A stretch of DNA of 5,623 nucleotides from Lachnospiraceae bacterium. GTDB lineage: Bacteria; Bacillota; Clostridia; Lachnospirales; Lachnospiraceae. This document shows positions 1-4,953 of the stretch, piece after piece; the first letter of the stretch is position 1, and every line of letters begins with the position of its first letter. A program made the translations under genes and the position numbers. The stretch covers positions 1 to 5,623 of the forward strand of contig VSOA01000251.1 of the NCBI GenBank assembly GCA_009774585.1. Direction: 5' to 3'. A model generated the notes under the pieces. The model made no database searches and was not told the DNA's origin. It was given only the letters and a program-made list of their open reading frames with translations.

Positions 1-1
1 G

Positions 2-235
2 TATAATATAGGAGTCAATACGGCGACCAGTGTAAAACGTATTGCGGACATCATCTGTGAAGAAATGAAGCTGGAGAATGTTACTTATCATTTTACCGGC
101 GGGGCAGGGGGATGGAAAGGCGACGTGCCCAGATTCACATACTGCCTTGATAAAGTGCATCACGCAGGCTGGAAGGCTGAATGCGAGTCTGACGAAGCGG
201 TACGAAGAACGGTCAGACACGCGCTTGGCATCTGA
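2..235 (+). CDS. NAD-dependent epimerase/dehydratase, C-terminal fragment (gene starts upstream)
   Basis: An open frame enters from the left edge and gives 77 residues before TGA at 233-235. It starts YNIGVNTATSVKRIAD and continues with GGAGGWKGDVPRF, then a K..HAGW segment and SDEAVRRTV near the end. This series (NIG..T.SV..IA, GW.GDVP, LGW-like, S..EAVR) is the usual C-terminal substrate-binding part of extended short-chain dehydrogenase/reductases acting on nucleotide sugars, such as UDP-glucose 4-epimerase-like proteins. The Rossmann NAD site and the YxxxK catalytic pair would lie upstream and cannot be checked, so 4-epimerase, 3,5-epimerase and dehydratase remain open. Its place before GDP-heptose genes suggests it changes a nucleotide sugar for the same glycan; that is inference. 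The end looks intact. Confidence 0.85.
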   Translation, partial: YNIGVNTATSVKRIADIICEEMKLENVTYHFTGGAGGWKGDVPRFTYCLDKVHHAGWKAECESDEAVRRTVRHALGI

Positions 236-259
236 GAATCGTAAAAGAGACGCATTGAT

Positions 260-267
260 AAGGAGGA
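260..267 (+). promoter_or_regulatory. Shine-Dalgarno for the FkbM gene
   Basis: AAGGAGGA lies 9 bases before the ATG at 277. It supports 277 rather than the in-frame ATG at 283 or the ATG at 292. It shows that the broken methyltransferase frame still has a strong initiation site. Confidence 0.7.
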
Positions 268-276
268 AGATATTCG

Positions 277-1050
277 ATGAGCATGAAAGATATGCTGATA
301 TGTTTAAAGAGGGGCAAATTAATTGATATAATGAATTACGGAATCAGCCGTATTCATTATGACTTTTTTGTAGGCGGTGGTATAAGCGGATACGATGACA
401 GATATCAGTCGCAATTTGGACAAGATTTTTTCTTGGACAGATATATTTTTCATAAGAAAGAAAATGGAGTTTTTATTGACATTGGAGCCAATCATCCGGT
501 TAAATTAAACAATTCATTCTTCTTTGAGAAGACAAGACATTGGAGCGGGATAGCGTTTGAACCGTAAAGTATTATGAACCGTCTTTGGACGAAAGACATA
601 CGAAGTACGGAATGTCTGCCTTATGCGTTGGGGGCTGATGAATGTGAAGTTGAATTCACAGAAATGGATGCGCACGTTATGTCAGGTGTATCAAATGCTC
701 TTAAGAATGATAATTTAGTTGTAAATAAGAAGTATAAGGTTCAACAAAAAAGATTATCTGATGTTCTGGAAGAACGCAACATCAAAAAAGTGGATTTCAT
801 GTCTATAGATGTAGAAGGATATGAAATGCAGGTGCTGAGCGGGATTGATTTTGATAAGGTTGACATTCAGTGTATAGTGATTGAGAATGATAAACATAGG
901 CGTGGTTTAGGAAGCAGCCGTTTAAGACAGTGGATATGCAAACATGGAGATTATGTGTTAATTGCAAGATTGACGTCAGATGATGTATATGTCAAAAAAG
1001 ATTTCTGGGAAAACCTTTGTAAAGGGATAGAAAAATGTGTTGTTCCGTAA
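277..1050 (+). pseudogene. FkbM-family methyltransferase, interrupted by an in-frame stop
   Basis: The same reading frame runs from ATG 277 to TAA 1048-1050, broken only by TAA at 565-567. Without that stop it would give 257 residues, normal for FkbM (Methyltransf_21) proteins. Residues 1-96 carry the SAM-binding loop FIDIGANHP (66-74) and end at GIAFEP, the acidic end of the second strand. The part after the stop, with a possible restart ATG at 574, resumes with ECLPYALG, then EVEFTE, and carries the family hallmark SIDVEGYEMQVLSG (about 176-189 of the joined protein). Known FkbM proteins O-methylate sugars or polyketides with SAM. Here the SAM loop and the hallmark motif are on separate frames, so neither half should work alone. 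The base composition is AT-richer than the heptose genes around it. Readthrough or a sequencing error are the alternatives to a true nonsense mutation. Confidence 0.85.
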
Positions 1051-1089
1051 AGAGAATACAATATTGTAAGAGAGGCATGGATAGTTATA

Positions 1090-2391
1090 GTGAAAGCAGT
1101 GATACAGGCAGGCGGAAAAGGAACGAGATTACGGGATATCACCAAAGATGAGATTCCGAAACCCATGATTCCCATTCTCGGCAAACCGCTTTTAGAGTGG
1201 CAGATAGAGAAGTGCAAAGAAAACGGAATTACAGAGATTATTCTGATTGTCGGTCATCTCGGTAATCATATCAAAGAATATTTCGGAGACGGGACAGCGT
1301 GGGATGTCTCTGTTTCCTATGTGGAAGAGAAAGAGCCTCTTGGCACCGCCGGCGCTTTTTTCTTTTTGAAAGATATGATAGGCAATGAAGATTTCCTTAT
1401 GGTTTACGGAGATGTGTTCTGGGATATCGATGTAGACAGGATGTTGAAATATCATCATGAGCAGCATAGTATGTGCACGCTGTTTGTACATCCTAACACC
1501 CACCCGTTTGACTCTGACTTAATTATGCAGGATGAATCAAGTCGTATTATAGGGATTGATTCTAAGCATAACGTGAGAGATTACTGGTATGACAATCTTG
1601 TCAATGCAGGGCTTTATGTGATAAACGGTCGGGTGTGTGAGAAAGTTGCCAGACCGGAGAAAGTTGATTTAGAGAAACAGATTTTCCATAAAATGATAGA
1701 GGACGGAGAGGCGATTTACGGTTACAGGTCGCCGGAATATATTAAGGATGCCGGGACAGTGGATAGACTGGCGACCGTGGAAGATGAAGTCCGTTCCGGT
1801 TATACCGAATCCAGAAATCTCAAACGAGAGCAGAAATGCATTTTTCTTGACAGGGATGGCACCGTGAATGTTAAGAACGGCTTAGTAGATACAGAGGATA
1901 AGCTTTCACTGGAAAGATGTGCGGCTGAAGCGATTAGGAAGATTAACCAATCCGGCTATCTTGCAATTCTGGTGACCAATCAGCCGGTGGTAGCCAAAGG
2001 TATGTGTACCATGGAAGAAGTACGGAATATTCACCGTAAACTCACGACCTTGTTGGGAGAAGAGGGCGCTTTTCTTGATGATATCGCCTTCTGCCCGCAT
2101 CATCCTGATAAGGGATTTCCCGGAGAACGTCCGGAGTACAAATTTGATTGTGAATGCAGGAAACCGAAGACGGGATTGCTGACCCGATTCGTCGAACAAT
2201 ACCACATCAATCTGCAAGAGTCTTGGATGATAGGCGATACGACAAGAGATATGCTGACCGGTAATCATGCGGGAACGCATACGGCGCTTGTATTGACCGG
2301 AGATGCAGGGAAAGACGGTAAATATCAGCCGGAGATTGAATTGACTTGCAGGAATCTGTTAGAGGCGGTAGAGCGCATTCTGAACGGTTGA
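1090..2391 (+). CDS. hddC-gmhB: Bifunctional heptose-1-phosphate nucleotidyltransferase / heptose-bisphosphate 7-phosphatase (HddC-GmhB fusion)
   Basis: This 433-residue cytoplasmic protein joins two enzymes. Residues 1-235 form a nucleotidyltransferase: MKAVIQAGGKGTRLR at the N-terminus, the KPM motif at 24-26, GKPLLEW at 31-37, EPLGTAGA at 82-89 and the metal-binding YGD at 106-108. Residues 248-433 form a HAD-IIIA phosphatase: motif I DRDGT (254-258, nucleophile and acid Asp), motif II Thr in VTNQ (295-298), zinc-loop ligands C335, H337, C354 and C356, motif III CRKPKTG with K359, and motif IV GDTTRD (382-387). The zinc loop is typical of GmhB. In the known GDP-heptose pathway GmhB removes the 7-phosphate from heptose 1,7-bisphosphate and HddC then makes GDP-heptose from the 1-phosphate, so the fusion joins consecutive steps. 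The start is GTG; no upstream in-frame start fits, and the protein begins exactly at the family's N-terminal strand. The ribosome site is weak (AGAGAGG at 1069-1075, 14 bases away). The nucleotide and sugar specificity is inferred from gmhA next door; a mannose- or glucose-1-phosphate substrate is possible but less likely. Confidence 0.88.
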   Translation: MKAVIQAGGKGTRLRDITKDEIPKPMIPILGKPLLEWQIEKCKENGITEIILIVGHLGNHIKEYFGDGTAWDVSVSYVEEKEPLGTAGAFFFLKDMIGNEDFLMVYGDVFWDIDVDRMLKYHHEQHSMCTLFVHPNTHPFDSDLIMQDESSRIIGIDSKHNVRDYWYDNLVNAGLYVINGRVCEKVARPEKVDLEKQIFHKMIEDGEAIYGYRSPEYIKDAGTVDRLATVEDEVRSGYTESRNLKREQKCIFLDRDGTVNVKNGLVDTEDKLSLERCAAEAIRKINQSGYLAILVTNQPVVAKGMCTMEEVRNIHRKLTTLLGEEGAFLDDIAFCPHHPDKGFPGERPEYKFDCECRKPKTGLLTRFVEQYHINLQESWMIGDTTRDMLTGNHAGTHTALVLTGDAGKDGKYQPEIELTCRNLLEAVERILNG

Positions 2392-2446
2392 TAGATAATT
2401 TGAAACGCTATAAAGCAGGGATATCCTGAAGGGATGAGGTATTTAA

Positions 2447-3037
2447 ATGGATTACAGAAAAGATATCACAGAGTACATTGAGTTGGAGAGAGAGGTTTTG
2501 AGTAAGCTGGACGTAGATGCCTTGAACGAGGCAATGCAGTTGATTGAGGAAGCTTACAGAAACCGTAAGAAGGTATATATTTTCGGTAATGGCGGAAGCT
2601 CTGCAACAGCCTCACATTATCAGAATGATTTTAACAAAGGTTTATCAGAGACTTTGGAGACAAAGTTTGAATTTGTGTGTTTGAATAATGATACAGCGAC
2701 TCTGATGGCGATAGCAAACGACATGGGATTTGAAGAGGTATTCCGTTATCAGCTACAAGGAAGGATACGTGAGGGCGATTTGGTGATCGCGCTATCCGGA
2801 AGCGGAAACTCGGCTAACATTATGAATGCGGTCAGATATGCGAAAGAGCAAGGGAACAAAGTGATAGGGCTTACCGGCATCAAAGGAGGCAAACTGATGG
2901 AGGAAGCAGACGTGTCTCTTCATGTTCCGGTGAACAGTATGCAGGTGACAGAGGACGTGCATATGATTTTTGATCATTTGATGGTGAGCGTGTTCTATAA
3001 GCATTTGTGCGGGCTGGATCATATGGAGATGTATTGA
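2447..3037 (+). CDS. gmhA: GmhA-like sedoheptulose-7-phosphate isomerase (SIS domain)
   Basis: This is a 196-residue single SIS-domain protein, the usual GmhA length. It has the phosphosugar loop FGNGGSSATASHY (46-58), the second loop ALSGSGNSANI (115-125), LTGIKGGKL (142-150) and a C-terminal helix MQVTEDVHMIFDHLM (165-179). GmhA converts sedoheptulose 7-phosphate to D-glycero-D-manno-heptose 7-phosphate in the cytoplasm, the first committed step to ADP- or GDP-heptose. Following the HddC-GmhB fusion by 55 bases, it very probably feeds that enzyme. ATG 2447 is preceded by GAGG at 2436-2439. By hand alignment to E. coli GmhA, catalytic Glu65 falls on D61 and Gln172 on E169, while His180 is kept as H177. 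It is therefore a divergent branch, and a related SIS isomerase acting on another sugar phosphate cannot be excluded. Confidence 0.85.
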   Translation: MDYRKDITEYIELEREVLSKLDVDALNEAMQLIEEAYRNRKKVYIFGNGGSSATASHYQNDFNKGLSETLETKFEFVCLNNDTATLMAIANDMGFEEVFRYQLQGRIREGDLVIALSGSGNSANIMNAVRYAKEQGNKVIGLTGIKGGKLMEEADVSLHVPVNSMQVTEDVHMIFDHLMVSVFYKHLCGLDHMEMY

Positions 3038-3046
3038 GGGAGGAGG
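3038..3046 (+). promoter_or_regulatory. Orphan Shine-Dalgarno-like GGGAGGAGG after gmhA
   Basis: GGGAGGAGG directly follows the gmhA stop, yet no ATG or GTG lies within a usable distance; the next ATG is at 3104. The only nearby start is TTG at 3047, which touches it and would give just 11 codons. It may be the remnant of a lost gene's initiation site, or a leader element of the transporter gene. The bases are clear; the role is inference. Confidence 0.4.
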
Positions 3047-3076
3047 TTGAAAGATACTTCTTTCGCAAAAAAAGAA
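3041..3076 (+). other. Possible competing hairpins in the transporter leader
   Basis: One pyrimidine run (3057-3064) can pair three ways: CTTCTT (3057-3062) with AGGAGG (3041-3046, including two G-U pairs), TCTTTC (3059-3064) with GAAAGA (3049-3054, loop TACT), or TTCTTT (3058-3063) with AAAGAA (3071-3076). The three are mutually exclusive and AT-rich. Purine-rich and pyrimidine-rich runs pair easily by chance, so this is only a candidate. No U-run follows, so it is not an intrinsic terminator. Confidence 0.25.
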
Positions 3077-3105
3077 CTATAAACTAAATCTATATTCATA
3101 TCTAT

Positions 3106-3111
3106 GGGGTG
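3106..3111 (+). promoter_or_regulatory. Ribosome binding site favouring the ATG at 3116
   Basis: GGGGTG lies 4 bases before ATG 3116 and resembles the GAGGTG part of a Shine-Dalgarno with one mismatch. Nothing similar precedes ATG 3104, whose upstream bases are AT-rich. This decides for the shorter start of the transporter. Confidence 0.45.
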
Positions 3112-3115
3112 TAAT

Positions 3116-3775
3116 ATGTGTAAAGAAAATGAAAATACAAAAACAGTATCGCTCTTATTTCTGTTTCTTTCCGTTTTATTTATTACATGTCTTTTGCTCT
3201 CCAATATTTTGGCGGCAAAGCTATTACGGATAGGCGAATGGTCCGTAACGGCGGGCGTATTGGTTTTCCCGATTTCATACATCTTGAATGATATCATGAC
3301 GGAAGTATACGGATTTAAGCTTGCGAAGAAAGTTATCTATATAGGATTTCTAATGAATTTTTTTATGGTACTGATTTTTTCTCTGGCAATTGTTCTCCCG
3401 GCGCCGACATGGTATGAGATGTCCGATGAATTTGCAATGATAATTGGCTCGACACCACGTATTATAATAGCCGGTCTTGCTGCTTACTTAAGCGGATCAC
3501 TTGTTAATGCACGGGTAATGAGCAGGATGAAAATAAAGTCAAATGATGGAAAAAAATTCGGATTACGTGCAATTGTATCGACTCTTGTGGGTGAGACTAT
3601 TGATTCGGGTGTTTTTGTTCCGATTGCTTTTGGCGGTTTGATTTCCGTAGGACAAATTCTGAATATGATAATGGTACAGGTAATTTTAAAAACGTTGTAC
3701 GAATGCATTTGCCTTCCTTTAACAGCTGTTATTGTAAGAAGAGTAAGGGAACATGAAGAAAAAGATCATATATAG
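3116..3775 (+). CDS. yhhQ: Queuosine precursor transporter (YhhQ / VUT family)
   Basis: This is a strongly hydrophobic membrane protein of 219 residues (223 if ATG 3104 is used), the normal family size. From ATG 3116, likely membrane segments lie at about 11-34, 43-58, 73-96, 115-131, 152-175 and 180-207. Recognisable family features are LSNILAAK after the first segment, the DIMTEVYG motif (59-66) closing the second, and GETIDSGVF (159-167) in the fifth. The C-terminus is charged (RRVREHEEKDHI), as usual for a cytoplasmic tail. E. coli YhhQ imports 7-cyano- or 7-aminomethyl-7-deazaguanine for queuosine in tRNA; relatives in Gram-positives take up other queuosine precursors. The exact substrate here is unknown. 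It has no evident link to heptose or glycan synthesis, and its leader shows no preQ1 riboswitch that I can recognise. TAG at 3773-3775 overlaps the next gene's ribosome site, so it is co-transcribed with the glycosyltransferases. Confidence 0.9.
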   Translation: MCKENENTKTVSLLFLFLSVLFITCLLLSNILAAKLLRIGEWSVTAGVLVFPISYILNDIMTEVYGFKLAKKVIYIGFLMNFFMVLIFSLAIVLPAPTWYEMSDEFAMIIGSTPRIIIAGLAAYLSGSLVNARVMSRMKIKSNDGKKFGLRAIVSTLVGETIDSGVFVPIAFGGLISVGQILNMIMVQVILKTLYECICLPLTAVIVRRVREHEEKDHI

Positions 3776-3780
3776 AGGCG
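3774..3780 (+). promoter_or_regulatory. Shine-Dalgarno for the 388-residue glycosyltransferase
   Basis: AGAGGCG overlaps the transporter's stop codon and sits 6 bases before ATG 3787, which fixes that start and suggests translational coupling. Confidence 0.5.
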
Positions 3781-3786
3781 AAAAAT

Positions 3787-4953
3787 ATGGGGAAAAAGAA
3801 AATCGTATGGGGAACATGCTGGTTGCGTGAAGAAACAGAACTGCTTTGTTTGTTTATGAAACGGGCAGCCAATGCATTTGCTGAAATGGGAATGGATGTA
3901 TATACGGTGGTGTTTGATGCTGCGTATAAGAGGGATGAAAAAGAGATCAAAAAGGTTAAAGAAGATATTGAGTGTATAGTAATTAGAAATATGTGCGAAA
4001 TATACCCTAATAAGAATTATGGTGTTGCAATAATCAGTAAAATTGCCTATAAAATTGGAGCGGATTATACTGCCGTTGTAGATTCGGATTGGAAAATAGA
4101 AGACTTTGGTAAATTTATTAATAATCTGCTTTATCCGTTACTTGTAGAGGAACATGATTTGGTAATACCTGATATTAGCACGGCGGCTGGAAGATGCAAT
4201 GTTTTAATCGGAAAGCCATTATTAGAGTTGTTTTATCAGGAGTATGCAGACAAAATTCCGACAACATTTCCGGGGGCATTTCTGGGGAAGACAAGAAGCA
4301 TATATGAAATTACATCTAAAAGTACATATCATTTTGATTGGGGAGGAGAATGGGATATTATAGCCGATGCATGTAAAATGGGTATGAAAATAGCTTCCCC
4401 AGTTTTGGGTATGCAAAATATCAGGCATCGCTCAAATGATTCTAAGACTTATGATTCATTTCAAATTTGGAGAGCATGCTTAGAAGATTTGACAGAGAGC
4501 AGATTAAGCCACTTAAATAATGTTCATGAATGCAACATTTATGAGGATCCGTTTGCAAAGGTGGTGCTGTCTGCAGAAATGTCGGCGACAAAGCAAATAG
4601 AAAAGCTTATAGAATGGTCAAAATGTAATAACATATCAAAAACACAATTACAACTTATTTATATGGTATTACTCCCGCTGGCTGCTATTTTGGATGACAG
4701 ATGCGATTATGATACCTTGATTGATATTGTGACGGATACGGGGCAACCGTACGAAAGAGATGAATTATATAAGGTGGCATTGCTTGTACCCCATTGTGTA
4801 CGGATGGCAATCAGTTATTCTGGGAAAAGTCTTGAAATAATTAGGAAAAGTGCTGCTAATTGTTATGGCAGGCATTTTAGTAAGTGGAATGTGAAGGGAA
4901 AAGAAAAAGCTATGGGTTATGCTGACGCTCAAATATTAAGGATGGTGCTATGA
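3787..4953 (+). CDS. Putative GT-A fold glycosyltransferase, distantly like glucosyl-3-phosphoglycerate/mannosylglycerate synthases
   Basis: This 388-residue protein has no signal peptide or membrane segment. Residues 4-120 look like a nucleotide-sugar-binding half: strands IVWGTCW and VYTVVF, then IGADYTAVVDSDWKI, whose DSD (99-101) is the expected metal-binding DxD. Then come IPDI (127-130), an Arg in a GKPLLELFYQEY context (136-153) and PTTFPGAFLGKTRSI (158-172), followed by FDWGGEWDIIADACKMGMKIA (183-203) and a late RHR (213-215). This order (DxD, PLL..L, P..G....R, GxEwDI..DA...G.KI, H) recalls GT81/GT78-type enzymes, but identity looks low, so donor and acceptor are unknown. Residues from about 225 to 388 are probably helical and match nothing I recognise. 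Its ATG follows the transporter by 11 bases, and its stop overlaps the next glycosyltransferase. G+C is low (37 of 120 bases at 3961-4080). Glycosyltransferase is fairly safe; the subfamily is not. Confidence 0.6.
   Translation: MGKKKIVWGTCWLREETELLCLFMKRAANAFAEMGMDVYTVVFDAAYKRDEKEIKKVKEDIECIVIRNMCEIYPNKNYGVAIISKIAYKIGADYTAVVDSDWKIEDFGKFINNLLYPLLVEEHDLVIPDISTAAGRCNVLIGKPLLELFYQEYADKIPTTFPGAFLGKTRSIYEITSKSTYHFDWGGEWDIIADACKMGMKIASPVLGMQNIRHRSNDSKTYDSFQIWRACLEDLTESRLSHLNNVHECNIYEDPFAKVVLSAEMSATKQIEKLIEWSKCNNISKTQLQLIYMVLLPLAAILDDRCDYDTLIDIVTDTGQPYERDELYKVALLVPHCVRMAISYSGKSLEIIRKSAANCYGRHFSKWNVKGKEKAMGYADAQILRMVL
4938..4942 (+). promoter_or_regulatory. Shine-Dalgarno for the last glycosyltransferase
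   Basis: AAGGA inside the end of the previous gene lies 7 bases before ATG 4950. It supports the ATGA-overlap start. Confidence 0.55.

Noticed and set aside
2..7. TATAAT, a perfect -10 promoter box at the left edge
   Set aside because: It encodes Tyr-Asn at a conserved YNIG position of the epimerase, and no -35 can be seen because the window starts here.
78..326. An 82-codon frame over the epimerase end
   Set aside because: It overlaps a clearly conserved frame, has no family resemblance and low-quality composition; a shadow.
1077..1079. ATG upstream of the fusion gene as its true start
   Set aside because: It is in another frame and closes after a couple of dozen codons; GTG 1090 begins exactly at the conserved MKAVIQAGG strand.
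951..1503. Antisense open frames across the methyltransferase end and the fusion gene
   Set aside because: They mirror well-supported sense genes and carry no recognisable motif. The same holds for the other minus-strand frames in the window.
2392..2446. Palindrome GGATATCC and a TTGAAA/TATAAA pair in the gap before gmhA
   Set aside because: The palindrome is short with no U-run, and the promoter-like boxes are only a few bases apart, so neither a terminator nor a promoter is supported.
3047..3083. Promoter with TTGAAA (3047) and TATAAA (3078)
   Set aside because: The spacer is 25 bases, far from the usual 16-18, in an AT-rich stretch where such boxes occur by chance.
3038..3103. preQ1 riboswitch before the queuosine-precursor transporter
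   Set aside because: There is an A-rich tail and a possible stem, but the loop lacks the conserved cytosine that pairs with preQ1 and the UUC and CACC elements of the class I consensus.
3104..3106. ATG 3104 as the transporter start
   Set aside because: No ribosome site precedes it, while ATG 3116 in the same frame has GGGGTG at good spacing. The difference is four residues and cannot be settled by sequence alone.
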